From Sinonovacula constricta (taxonomy: Eukaryota; Mollusca; Bivalvia; Cardiida; Solecurtidae): DNA of 64,000 bases. Shown in pieces: positions 51,901 to 61,000 of the stretch. The notes below the pieces were generated by a model. That model was not told the origin of the DNA. It saw only the letters and a list, made by a program, of their open reading frames with translations, and ran no database searches. The position numbers and the translations under genes are program-made. Numbering within the stretch: position 1 is the first letter of the stretch; each line of letters starts with the position of its first letter. The stretch spans positions 3,036,283 through 3,100,282 of the forward strand of contig CM017573.1 of NCBI GenBank assembly GCA_007844125.1, given 5' to 3'.

Positions 51901-54900
51901 TATTTATTAATCATATTCGAGTGATTAATTAGTAACTATGGTGTACCGTAGCTTTGATAGAGAACTTTGGATATATGGGATATAATATACAACAATTACC
52001 TCAAACAGTAGGTTGAGAGCTTCCTCCTCATTCTGCACAAGGTGAGAAGAAAGTCCTTTCACATACACACCATCCTCATTCTCAGAGATGGTCATCTGCT
52101 GGCCTTCCTGAAGCTGATTCCAGGACTCTGGTAGGGTTCCCAGCAGGTCGAACATGCTCTCATTATAAATCTCCAGGTATGATATCCTGCAAATACAGTG
52201 AAAAAACACAAGTTAGGGGTTATTCTATGTGACTTTTTATTTTGTTTATTCGTTTTTTGTCCCACCAACATTTTTTCAGTTATCTGGAGATTGTGTCGAC
52301 TTGAAGCAGATATAGTGCTGTCTTCACTGTGTATTGAATGCCTTGAACAGCTGGCATGATATTACACTCAGCCACATTATCCTGACACCATGACAACCAG
52401 TCATGGAACTACCCATATATTTGCTTGAGCATTAGCAAGGGAACTATACCACCACCATATCTAATGAGCTTGGTATGGCGTGGCCTTGGGTCGAATAAGA
52501 GCCTCCCATACTTGGAGCCAATATTCTACTGATTTGGCTACCAGGTCTGCTGTATGACATTTTAACATGGAACTTGATCTTGTTGTAGCTTCCCAGGTGA
52601 GATGTCCTGCAGACATCAATAAAGCATACCCTGAGTTTAGTGATTTTCTGGCACTGACAAAAGTTTGATCTTTACTGTGATGTCCAGCTAGGATATTTCA
52701 GGTAAAAGGCTATGTCAATAAAAGTGATCAATATTTAGTCAAAACTTTTGAACTAAAGATCAATATATATGCAAGGACACTTACCACTCAAAAGTATTTC
52801 TAAGTCTGTAACCTGCTTCATTTGGTCTTAATATATACCTATTCCTCACCATTAGCAAACAACTACATGTGAAGGTATGTAAACATTATGAAAGCAGTTC
52901 TAATATAAAGCTGTGATTTATTTCAACATCAAGATAACCCAGTTTTTGGAGACATATTCTGCTTTCATATCATATTATTAAAGAAATATCATATTCATTT
53001 AATATTTACGAATAAAAAATAATCAAATAAAACAAGTTAAATATAAAATGTAAAGGAATGAAGGCTTCTTGAAACAAAGCAACACAGATCCTTAAAAAGT
53101 CAATCATTAGCATTTATAATACTTCTAAAAATCAAGCAAAAAACACTGACAGTTGAACAGTTAATATGTACTGAAACAACCCATGTAATTTTAATGTTTT
53201 TGATGTTTTTGTTGTTTTTATGGTATGTCCAACTTTATTTTTTTAAACTATTCTCTCTTAATCAATCTATAAACAGAATACATGACTATTTAAATAGACA
53301 AATAAACTGCCTTGGGCCTGTTTTCAAGTGTAGAGGCAAAATCAATATCCCTCTATTCAATAATTTCCTAGGGACTTTAAGAGTAATAGCTCTATTCCCA
53401 AATGTCTTACAGGCATTTAATAGTATGCCCATATAAAGAATAGAGGCCAATCCAACAAAGATGATATATATCCCAGTTGTTTGAAATCTCCAGAGATGTT
53501 TACATAATAATGCCATTGATTTATAGGTTTCATGGTTTTAATTAGTGATTTTTAAATGGAAAGTCTTAAACAGGATGTTTGTTTAGTCTGTTAGGTTTAT
53601 GTAACATCCTTCTAATAATTATCAATTCAAACATAGTGCTATATCAACAGTGTATCTGCCTTCAGTGTAATAGCATGCAATAAACACTTGGCATGATTCC
53701 ACAATCAGCATGCAATAAACACTTGGCATGATTCCAAAATCAGCATACAATAAACACTTGGCATGATTCCAAAATCAGCATGCAATTAACACTTGGCATG
53801 ATTCCACAATCAGCATGCAATTTGATTTTCACAAAGTCAAGTTAATTAGAATGTGTCAAGTGCTTGGCATCAATCTGTAGATAAATTAACTTGCACATCA
53901 ATGAATGTTTCTGCAACCTGAATCATTTCTGTAAATGCCAAATGTTTATTAGCTGAGACACTTATTTTGCCTCACCTACTGGTAATTAAGGAAGATGATG
54001 AGTTATAGCCAGGACACCAGTTAGATTTGTAGATCGGGACAGTTTTGTGAAGTAAAGATTGATGGGGAGCAAAGAAACAGTCACATGCTCAAGTGACAAT
54101 TGGGAAGTGCTGATTGGCCACTAATTAGGACTCAACTAAAGAAAAAGCTAACTGCCGGCTGAAGAAGACACATGACCAGTTTTTATGAATATATATATTT
54201 AATCGTAGACACCATGCTCTGGTGGTTCAAAACAGCAATCCTGGGTTTCCTGCATCATATTAGTTCCAGCCTAATTTCTAGGGAAAACATACATATCTTC
54301 CAGCTGATCTATGGTGCATCCATTTCTCTACTCAGATTTTTTTGTGTGTGTCCTATCACTAATAATAACTAGACATTGTCATAATATCCATAACTTTGTT
54401 GGTACAAGAAAATGTTCAAATAAAATGCCAACTTATTTATTTCAACTCACCTAGTAGTGATGGCAAACTCTGGTCGATCTTCAATCTCCTTGAAGAGTTG
54501 AGATATGCTGCGAGGGATGATACCCCGATGGGCATAATTCTCTGTGGCCCCGCACATTGTGAATGTCTTACCAGCCCCAGTTTGTCCGTAACACATCATT
54601 GTACCTGAAACAAATAGAGGAATATAATAGATATTTGCATTTGGTGCTTCCCATGGCACAATACTATAAAAGAAATTACATGATTTCAACAAGAAATATG
54701 CAGAGTTTGGTGACATAATACATTAAAATACTATCTTAGAAAAAGGACTGATGACCTGAAATTCTAACATGGAAACTCAATTCTAACATGCCTGGTTTCA
54801 AAGTCTCACTTCAACTGACATCGACCCCTTCCAAATATACCCAACATACATGTTACAAAAACACATAGCATTACATCATTAACCATATAGATTTTAGTTC

Positions 54901-56180
54901 AACTCATGGCAAAAATTTCTTTTCCATCAAGATTTATGAATTCTATGCAATGCATCACCCTCTTTAACTGCTGCTTCTTTATATTTACTTCTTTCACAGA
55001 CTCAGTCTATTTAAGACCACATGACTCATTATGATGTCAGATTTAATGTTGGTTAGGAATTTGAAAATTGATGTTTCATTAACGCTAAACATAAGTACAT
55101 ACACTAAAGAAATTCAAAATAGATAAGTTATTCAAATCATGTTTGATAAAAATAAAAGCTGTCAGTTAATATTTTGTTTAGTTAAAGAATCAATTTGTAT
55201 TGGTTATACTGACTGTATCCTTTTTTACCTTAGCATTTTTATCTGCCTTGAATTAAAGGTCCAATAGAAATTTATATTATTATGACTAAACTATCCAAGT
55301 TCTTAAGTGTTTAGAACAAAACCTAAATATATTTTGATGAACTGCCCATAACATAAGCAGTCTCTTTATCCTTTGAACAAGCATCTTCTCTGTTGTCATG
55401 TAATTTTCAAACCTGACAGAGACCACAACCAACACGATCAGAGAGGCCACAGTGTCTCTACTCACCATTATATCCATCAAGAGCTGATGTGACAATATCG
55501 GCAGCGACTGTGTCATAGACCTGGTCCTGTGTAGAGTTGTGGAAGATACCATCCAGTCGGAATGACCAGTCCTGAATCTGATTGTTCACTACTCCCTTAC
55601 GACCATCTTTCATCACATGGACATTGACACTCTGATAGAAATGATTAAAGTAAATGTTAATATACGGTCATCATCAAAATCACCAGCATCATTATAATCA
55701 TAACCATCATCATAATCATCATTACCATCATCATGATCATCACCACCATCATCATGATCATCACCACCATCAACATGATCATCACCATCATCACAGTCAC
55801 CACTATTAACATGATAACCACCACAAATATTATCATAACAACATTTATAGCAATCAACGACAACATCATGATTTATTTTGAATGATTCCCAGAGGATCTT
55901 TTCCACCTCAGCTTATTGTTCATGCTCATATTATCTCAGGTCTTTATTAACAGTGTTCCATATAAATCTATAACACCGATTCATTTTTATTAACTAATGA
56001 GACACCTACCTTTCCATCTGGCAGCAGCTCCAGATTGTCCTGAGCGAACAAAGATGTTGGTCTAATCCTAGCCCATACTTGCACTCTCTTGCTTTTGTTT
56101 GACGTCACAGGGACCCTGCTAATTTGACTGCCCTGACTCAGATTTGAGCTTACTCGGCTGTACTTTGATGGACTGTACAT
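39859..56180 (-). CDS. KIF9: Kinesin-9 family motor KIF9, complete (19 coding exons, about 844 residues)
   Basis: KIF9 is a plus-end kinesin of the motile axoneme (central-pair associated in flagellates). From the start, exons are 56180-56010, 55631-55466, 54604-54451, 52186-52000, 51300-51217, 50880-50788, 50487-50275, 49832-49686, 48772-48668, 47220-47165, 46873-46783, 44986-44817, 44611-44453, 44114-44029, 43293-43171, 42787-42593, 41346-41228, 40781-40680 and 39972-39859. All phases agree. The motor has RVQVWARIRP at about 32, P-loop GQTGAGKT 119-126, switch I NSSRSH 241-246 and switch II DLAGSE 274-279, followed by the neck, a low-complexity linker and a C-terminal coiled coil. KIF9 rather than KIF6 is supported by the whole tail: GDSDGQSFGVGVAP, EFKQERGSEINRI, AEVQYCQRLVDQCRQRL, EFDNWYAESF and DPDSTAFYNAQ. 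Family proteins are 725-790 residues. The start is the first ATG after the acceptor at 56207. Confidence 0.96.
40680..40781 (-). CDS. KIF9: KIF9 coding exon 18
   Basis: It is 102 nt, phase 0 to 0, acceptor ccttgtag and donor gtatgt. It encodes EDEQEKFDRLQMDLLLNDPD and then STAFYNAQMRTQRR. Confidence 0.93.
41228..41346 (-). CDS. KIF9: KIF9 coding exon 17
   Basis: The acceptor is tattttcag and the donor is gtaagt. Two bases complete Glu. It then encodes FDNWYAESFLNQADDGQTSV and AAGYGVRPGIFIPYNPNSM. Confidence 0.93.
41765..42655 (-). repeat. 75-bp minisatellite (11-12 copies) made from the KIF9 exon 16 end and its splice donor
   Basis: On the - strand each unit is 57 nt of exon 16 ('ctgaggtgcagtactgccag' through 'ggcttatacaag') plus 18 nt of intron ('gtaagaatatgttggtgc'). 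Unit borders (the cttgtataagcc motif) fall at 42593, 42518, 42443, 42368, 42293, 42218, 42143, 42068, 41993, 41918 and 41843. As 75 is 25 codons, several units in a row stay open. The second unit and the most distal ones carry gtg-tag stops. Confidence 0.95.
42593..42787 (-). CDS. KIF9: KIF9 coding exon 16
   Basis: The acceptor is tgttttcag and the donor is gtaagaat. It encodes SAIAGQVYNEDGDVVISEDE, FMEIKHLKDLKAAYRTDFDE and LKNLKAEVQYCQRLVDQCRQ, then RLIQ. It is coiled coil. The donor at 42593 was chosen because running into the next unit meets a stop after the extra residues GKNMLVPEV. Confidence 0.92.
42840..43110 (+). mobile_element. Third copy of the 7328-type dispersed element (fragment)
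   Basis: It shares 'ttatgctttacttttaacat', 'ggatgtagagca', 'ttttcaggtagcaa', 'gagagaaaaaattggt' and the terminal 'gaccaccttta' (43090-43102) with 7600-7835. The other end is missing. Confidence 0.5.
43171..43293 (-). CDS. KIF9: KIF9 coding exon 15
   Basis: The acceptor is ttgcaatag and the donor is gtaaac. It encodes ILASKKKKYTELARGINQTK and then VEIDKSRSKLDQLKDEREAN, a charged coiled coil. Confidence 0.92.
43795..44012 (-). mobile_element. SINE family B, reverse orientation, 16 bp from a KIF9 splice donor
   Basis: It carries 'gtagacagatgtctgagtag', 'gcaagtcagctggaagacct' and 'gggactagaacccatgc' (reverse B-box), and ends in a tRNA-like 'accactaggccacatgcgcc' next to the donor of exon 14 (44029). 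Confidence 0.7.
44029..44114 (-). CDS. KIF9: KIF9 coding exon 14
   Basis: The acceptor is tgtattccag and the donor is gtaaac. It encodes TPPNRAKAFEEFKQERGSEI and then NRILVENK, the EEFK-QE-GSEINRI block typical of KIF9. Confidence 0.93.
44453..44611 (-). CDS. KIF9: KIF9 coding exon 13
   Basis: The acceptor is gatattccag and the donor is gtgagg. It encodes PVQGRASPASGKGERDIKSP, HTPQDRERKDEEDRMTPASS and TGGSRTDRPIRP, a low-complexity linker rich in S, P, R and E. Confidence 0.9.
44817..44986 (-). CDS. KIF9: KIF9 coding exon 12
   Basis: The acceptor is tgtttttag and the donor is gtagaa. It encodes AGVPISDDGTLVGDSDGQSF, GVGVAPRSAKAEPSSVVQLR and KREEERRKSKATRGAR. The G-x-LVG-x-x-x-GQ-FG block is a KIF9 landmark. 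Confidence 0.93.
45576..45602 (-). CDS. KIF9: Possible 27-nt KIF9 microexon
   Basis: On the - strand it has acceptor 'cttgtgtgtag', nine codons GRRHKKTPK and donor gtaggt. It is phase 0 to 0, so it can be included or skipped between exons 11 and 12 without changing frame. It resembles the 16-codon candidate at 46400 (both have GRR and Lys). Confidence 0.35.
46400..46447 (-). CDS. KIF9: Probable optional 48-nt KIF9 exon
   Basis: The acceptor is catattttcag and the donor is gtagct. It encodes 16 codons, RQGRRKSSFQSQDSEK, phase 0 to 0. It sits between exons 11 and 12, where the reading frame also joins directly, so it is probably a cassette exon. Confidence 0.6.
46783..46873 (-). CDS. KIF9: KIF9 coding exon 11
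   Basis: The acceptor is ctttttttag and the donor is gtaggt. The first base completes Gln. It then encodes MEKEVEERLRNKFALIDRTD and PSAIQAAQQ, ending in phase 0. Confidence 0.92.
47165..47220 (-). CDS. KIF9: KIF9 coding exon 10
   Basis: The acceptor is ttttttcag and the donor is gtaagtaa. It encodes IINVRQIHGTFEAFREIY, with a split Gln codon at the end. Confidence 0.9.
47450..47790 (+). mobile_element. Two tandem copies of a tRNA-derived repeat (family C)
   Basis: Two blocks about 207 bp apart share 'ggtgatagggagagag', a tRNA-like part ('tcagtcggtagagcaatcgc' with 'gggttcaagtcccagac', and its decayed partner), then 'tggctgcacatttttct'. The T-arm and D-arm are recognisable, but the anticodon arm does not fold properly, so these are SINE parts and not tRNA genes. 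Confidence 0.6.
48668..48772 (-). CDS. KIF9: KIF9 coding exon 9
   Basis: It is 105 nt, phase 0 to 0, acceptor atacctccag and donor gtaagt. It encodes TNRSMIAYDPLSEQQKYEIK and then QQVRRYAEGTLDEID, the segment after the motor neck. Confidence 0.93.
49372..49640 (-). mobile_element. SINE family A, reverse orientation, copy 3
   Basis: It carries 'ctcaccaacagtatttcagt', 'tgaagcagatatagtg', 'cactgtgtacagcatgcc' and 'ggaactacccttatatttgc', the reverse of the body at 500-720. The tRNA-like head at its right end is decayed. Confidence 0.7.
49686..49832 (-). CDS. KIF9: KIF9 coding exon 8 (end of motor and neck)
   Basis: The acceptor is ctttcag and the donor is gtgagt. It is phase 0 to 0. It encodes VSTLRFATRMMCVSSEPTVN, EVYDPAVLVKKLQKEILHLK and NELAMHDTL. 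STLRFATRM is the last motor helix and the coiled neck follows. Confidence 0.94.
50275..50487 (-). CDS. KIF9: KIF9 coding exon 7 (motor core)
   Basis: The donor is gtcagt. It encodes SEGKTQQEAMYINKSLTFLE, QVIVALADRRREHIPFRQSK, LTHCLKDSIGGRSNTLLVAN and IWGEVSQIEET. The INKSL, HIPFR-SKLT and LKDS-GG motifs are all intact. Confidence 0.95.
50788..50880 (-). CDS. KIF9: KIF9 coding exon 6 (switch II)
   Basis: It is 93 nt, phase 0 to 0, donor gtgaga. It encodes TRSRVQSNARYTVSKINFVD and then LAGSERLSKTK, the switch II motif DLAGSER intact. Confidence 0.95.
51217..51300 (-). CDS. KIF9: KIF9 coding exon 5 (switch I)
   Basis: It is 84 nt, phase 0 to 0, acceptor cattttcag and donor gtaagt. It encodes GETNRAIASHTLNTNSSRSH and then CIFTVYIE, the switch I motif NSSRSH intact. 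Confidence 0.95.
51820..51905 (-). mobile_element. SINE family B fragment, reverse orientation
   Basis: It carries 'gcttattattgatggaaaag', 'gctagagtagaaccactgat' and 'gcaggttatctggaaaacct'. The head is missing. Confidence 0.45.
52000..52186 (-). CDS. KIF9: KIF9 coding exon 4
   Basis: The acceptor is tatttgcag and the donor is gtaatt. It encodes ISYLEIYNESMFDLLGTLPE, GQQMTISENEDGVYVKGLSS and HLVQNEEEALNLLFE. SYLEIYNE and VYVKGLS are standard kinesin motor motifs. Confidence 0.95.
52238..52550 (-). mobile_element. SINE family A, reverse orientation, copy 4
   Basis: It carries 'ttttgtcccaccaac', 'tcagttatctggagattgtg', 'cactgtgtattgaatgcc' and 'ggaactacccatatatttgc', with a tail 'gtttattcg' at its left end. 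Confidence 0.7.
53640..53830 (-). repeat. 35-bp tandem array grown from inside a SINE family A remnant
   Basis: The remnant 'ccttcagtgtaatagcatgc' leads into five units of 'agcatgcaataaacacttgg' plus 'catgattccaaaatc'. In intact reverse copies (for example 49460) the matching stretch 'agcatgccatgaacacctgg' occurs once. Confidence 0.75.
54451..54604 (-). CDS. KIF9: KIF9 coding exon 3 (P-loop)
   Basis: The acceptor is gtttcag and the donor is gtgagt. It encodes TMMCYGQTGAGKTFTMCGAT, ENYAHRGIIPRSISQLFKEI and EDRPEFAITT. The ATP-binding P-loop GQTGAGKT is intact. Confidence 0.96.
55466..55631 (-). CDS. KIF9: KIF9 coding exon 2
   Basis: The acceptor is tctatcag and the donor is gtgagt. It encodes SVNVHVMKDGRKGVVNNQIQ, DWSFRLDGIFHNSTQDQVYD and TVAADIVTSALDGYN. 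KGVVNNQ-DWSF is characteristic of KIF9. Confidence 0.95.
55674..55800 (-). repeat. Imperfect ATC/ATG trinucleotide tract
   Basis: It is a run of catcat, catcac and gatcatcacc units in the first coding intron. Open frames rich in Asp or Met across it are artefacts. Confidence 0.85.
56010..56180 (-). CDS. KIF9: KIF9 coding exon 1 with start codon
   Basis: The start is atg at 56180, 27 nt after an acceptor 'attttaacag' (56208). It encodes MYSPSKYSRVSSNLSQGSQI, SRVPVTSNKSKRVQVWARIR and PTSLFAQDNLELLPDGK, donor gtaggt. RVQVWARIRP is the first strand of the motor. The Ser-rich extension before it is longer than in vertebrate KIF9. Confidence 0.92.
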
Positions 56181-56799
56181 GACCGCATTAAGCTAGGGGC
56201 CAATTTACTGTTAAAATAGAAATGTATGTATGTAAGATTCAAGTTGAGGAGCAACTCCATTTTGTGTGTTTTTTTCCCAATCACAGGCAAAAGGCTGTTT
56301 ATTTATTAATTCCAACATTCTCTTAAGCATAGTTATAAAAACAAATAAAATTATTAGTAATTTAAAATTACAGTGGTGATGATTTGCAATTTAAAAATGC
56401 GAAATGATAAAAAAATGACTGGCTTACATCAGCAACAATACTATATAACCACTTCTACATAATCCTGAGTAACAGTTCCTAACCCAACTAGACCTAGCTC
56501 TTCAAAAGATGGATAATTTCAAGGTTAGACCACTTCAAGACAATATCAACAAAAACCCTTCTTCTCAAGGATCATTGTCAAACTGAAAAATCTTCCTTCA
56601 TTAGTTTTAATACCTGTAAGCATTAACATAAATAGTAAAGTATTCAGTATCAACTTTAGTGACTGGCCTCATATATTGATTGTAAAACTTGATCTGGAAG
56701 TGTTTTTTATGTTTGCTAAAATAAATCAAAGAATAAATGTTCAGAGGCTGTTGCACACATTATGTTCTTAAATATTGCACACACTTGGATGAACGGGTA

Positions 56800-57420
56800 T
56801 TGGTTACTTAGTTAAATTGGTCTTATATAGGAATTAGTTCGGTCATTTCGGTAAATAGGTAAACATATAGTATAATACCTGATTTAGACGGAGAATTGGG
56901 TATGTCAACGTGTAAAAAAGATTTTCAAACCTCAGCCCAAGACAGATAATTTAATCATTTAAACATTTATTCATTGAAAATGTGGAACAGGTACGCTTTG
57001 TTAGATTTACTTTATAAAACAATAGTGTTGTTAATGCAACATAGATATGGGCCTACTGTAGATGGAAACAAAACAATCTTTTCACTGTTATGAAAGTAAA
57101 CCATTTATGGACATGATCCCCTCTCCACATAACATAACAAACTGTGAAAAGGTTCAGTTCAACAAATGTGGGAAATAACAACAATATTACATAAATATAC
57201 GCCACCTCATTGTAACCATTACCAATACGATTGATCATAAAAAATACACAAATAAATAAATGAATAAATGACTAAATTATCTATCTCGAGCTGAGGTGTG
57301 AAAATCTTTTCACACGTGGGCATACCCAATTCTCCATCTCAATCAGGTTTTCAACTATATGTTTACCTATTTACCCAAACGACTGGACTGATCCCTATAT
57401 AAGATCAATTTACCAAAGTG
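56800..57420. mobile_element. Fold-back element with inverted arms of about 170 bp
   Basis: The left arm (56800-56975) and right arm (57252-57420) are inverted copies. Left 'ggagaattgggtatg' matches right 'catacccaattctcc', 'ggtaaataggtaaacatata' matches its complement near 57360, and 'cagataatttaatcatt' matches 'aatgactaaattatct'. About 275 bp of unrelated sequence lies between. The element is in the KIF9 5'UTR intron. Confidence 0.75.
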
Positions 57421-57942
57421 GTCATTTACTAAATTGACCATAAACCGGAGGAACCATAACCATAGGAAAGCAATAAGATAAATGTAAACAGAAAGTGCTA
57501 CTTTACTTCCTTATTCCTAAATATTTGCACCTCTCTCCTGCTCCAAACTTTGGTGCTCTATCAGAAGCTACAGCCAGCTCTTTGCAGAAGAATGTTTACT
57601 TCACAAAATAATCAACTTTAATTATGCATTTGAATGAACGCTGATTAGCATTTATAGCTGGCAACCTTGAATACAGGTTAATATAAACCCAGCCTTCTGT
57701 AATTTTGACAAATTGACAACCTCTGCATAAAAAACATGAAGAAAGACATATGCATTCGATGTTTGAAAATAATGTTTATTTTTTTCTATTCAACTAGCAT
57801 GCTGTTGATGATGTTACATTAAAAAATCACACCTCCATCGATGCATTTTTCAGGTCTAAATCGGACAGATAAAAATCAACGTCAATGACTGTAAAGTAAT
57901 AGTCTTGATTATTAATTCAATAATGTAAGTGTATTGACTTAC

Positions 57943-58040
57943 CTTACAGAAATTCTCAACAAGTGAATAATTATTGTTTTTAATTGAGAACTCTGCCTAA
58001 CTAAGAATCGGATTTGTTGTCAGGTTGTCATGATCAATGC
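57943..58040 (-). other. KIF9: Probable non-coding first exon of KIF9
   Basis: On the - strand 'aatttctgtaag' is followed by the donor gtaagtcaat (57942 down). The exon would splice to the acceptor at 56208, giving a 5'UTR of roughly 100-130 nt. The upstream limit is placed at the NRF1-like site. No alternative ATG in frame was used. Confidence 0.5.
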
Positions 58041-58049
58041 GCATGCGCG
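58038..58049. promoter_or_regulatory. NRF1-type palindrome at the KIF9 promoter
   Basis: TGCGCATGCGCG matches the NRF1 consensus YGCGCAYGCGCR exactly. It is one of few CpG-rich spots in this region, directly upstream of the predicted KIF9 first exon. Flanking 'gttgtcaggttgtcat' contains weak X-box-like half sites, which are not enough to call RFX binding. Confidence 0.55.
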
Positions 58050-61000
58050 ACGAATGTTAGTGCTCGTCCCAGTAGAGGTTGTTTATTACGTACACAAGCT
58101 GTTCGTAATTTATATTTTGTAGTCGTTTCAATTGAATGTATTTGAACATATATTTAAAAGTCGATATTACCGTAATCGATGGAAATAATAAAATAATAAT
58201 GCATTTAAGGAGGCCGTAATAATCTGCATCTCAGCATATTCACTTTACACATTAAAGCTGGACCGGTATCCGATAGTTATGACCAAAGTCTTGTATCTCA
58301 AACAACCAACTATTAAAGTGATAACACAAAATGATTTTAATTGATTCCATATATCTATGTGAAATATGAGGCATAACGCCCCATTCGTCGTTATAATCTG
58401 AGCTGCGCTGCAACGTTAGCTATTTTAAATTAAGAAAACCACGTGACCACATAAATAAATTTACGATCACATTTTCGTTGTTTATTAGTAAATATGCAAA
58501 TGTTGGGAACGATAACCCTAGTGATCGCTAGTAATACATTCCAGGTGACGTCTATATTTATATCAAATTGAAATCTCTATCTTGCTTATTTATAGATTTG
58601 GAAAGCATGAACAATTTGAGAGATTTATTTCACGATCACTACTTTTACAAAATAGGGATATTGTTTAGACGAGTATTTATTTAGACTTACTTACAAGTTT
58701 ATCAAGAAATTATGCCTAAATTCCCCCAAGACAGGGATTGACATTGTTACATGCATTTAATATTGACAGTTGTTGGTTACCTACATGTGCATGGCCAATA
58801 ATATTTAAGCAATAATGCTGTAGTTATTCAGATGCAATATTTTATGTGTTAATCTTAATACCAATCATCATTCCTACCACATAACATTGTGTTTGCAATA
58901 TAATTTTATAAGCTACTTTTGCAATGTAGTGGTGCCCAGCTGTTGGTCATTGCGCGGGTTGAAGTCACGGTCTAAGTGAAAACTGGTATTTTGGAATCCC
59001 TTCCGGCAGGTTGGAAGCAAAACTGCTGATCTGGAACTAGACTTTTTCCCTAAGCCTGATCGAATCATGCTTAACAGGCTAGGGGTTTTAAAAGCATTAA
59101 TTTCTGTTTGATATCTGAGACAGTTCCAACATCTGTTTGGTTATTTAAAGATGGAAGTTGAAAAGAATAATCAAACATAGCATTTCTAACGCAAATAGCA
59201 TTTATTTTTTGAGGTGATAGAATAAACAGACAGTGTATCAAGCCAGGTTAAAAACCGGAGATAAATCTAAAAATAAAACTCCGGAAAACTGTTCCTGATA
59301 CACTACAGCTCTTGGCCGTTTAAACCTGTAGGTCTGTTATGGCATTTATTCGTAACAGTTAACGTTTTAAGAACTAACAATAACAATGACTAAACAATTA
59401 CAAACATAAAAATATATTGCTGCTGAGAGCATGAAGTCTGTGGTAGAACAGTTACAACTAACTTCTGTTCCCATGTACGAGACTACTACAATATGACCGC
59501 CATGCCTCAATCAATGCATACCATATAATCGTTGTAAAACTAGATTAACATCAAGAAACAATTTAATTAAGCAGGGCAGTGAAGATGAAAGCAACACATA
59601 CTAAGAAACAAACTTGCTTTTACAGAATACATACATGAATAAGTAGTCAAAATGGTTATAGTCATATCTTTCCTAACATTTATACCAACAAAATAAAAAC
59701 AACAACACAGAAACATAAGAGAGAAACATTAACCAAATGTCCTCGATCTGCTGAAAGTCACTGAATGCATTTCATTTGAATAATAAAATGAATCATGTTC
59801 TCATTTTAAATCCAATACACATATAACTGGACCCATTAATTAAAGTAAAGGAATTCCAGAACATTTTATAAACTTAATTACAATTACACATTATGGAAAG
59901 CTGCCATTTTTCTACAATAATGACAATGTATGAAACCTAATTAAAATGATTTTAGGATGTGTGTACATAACTCTTCAATGGTTCTGTTCACACGCTTTTC
60001 TTCTAAAAGTTAAACAATAAATAAAAAAAAATCTGAACAGATAACAGATTTTGTGAAATAAATGAAATAAAAACAATTGTTATAAACAGAATGGCTGTTT
60101 TAAATTGAAAAAAAAAAATCAAGTTGGGAACAAACTGGGGACCTCAACTATTAGGCATGAGCACATTAACCACTTAACCCTCCAGATATATGCTATTCTA
60201 ACGGTCATAAATATCATAAGGTACTAAATTTGTGCTTTGCGAAGTCAGTAAAAAGCAGTATTCATAAAATTTGATCAACCTTCATGCAGTCTGACCAATT
60301 GACAGAGGAGACCTTTTAGAATATAAGCATTCAAATCGTTGTGATTTCTTTTTTATTGGATTGTCTGCAATTAACGAGATGTGCATTTGTCATTTAAATT
60401 AAACCTTATTAACACTTTCATCCTTTAAAATTTATGAACTGTTGATAGAACTTTTAAATCACTCTGAAAATAAATTTCATACATATAAAATAGGGAAGGA
60501 ACACACTTTTCAAAGTATGCTTTTCAGAATACAACATACTATATGTTCTTATAACATCCATGTATTTAGAAGACTACCTCAACAATATCACATTAACTTT
60601 TGCTAAGTGAGAATAGTCATATGGCGTAATTATTTTTAAAAATGTCATTTATGCCTACCAAAGTTTCAATTCAAGATGCTATTCATCAAACTCTTTATAC
60701 AACAGATAAAGTCAACATGTAGCGAAAGTTAAACTGTGCATGGTATACAAGTACCTCAGACAAATGACATCTTCCTTAAGAGCTCGCTCGTGACTTAACC
60801 ACTAAACAGCCAAAATACTTTCATACAAATTCTTATTGACCTGCTGAGCAACTCGATTCCCTTTTTCACAAGAGTGTCAATGTTTGGAGAGATCACTCAA
60901 ATATCATTGTGTGGCATATGCATGATGTTAAACTGTTTATAGTTTATAATAAAGGCAATGTTTTTGAAACTTATCCTAGTTATTTAATAGCAAAAAATAT

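Noticed and set aside
39859..56180. KIF6 as an alternative identity for the kinesin
   Set aside because: The two families share motor features, but the tail blocks (GSEINRI, QYCQRLVDQCR, EFDNWY, DPDSTAFYNAQ) match KIF9.
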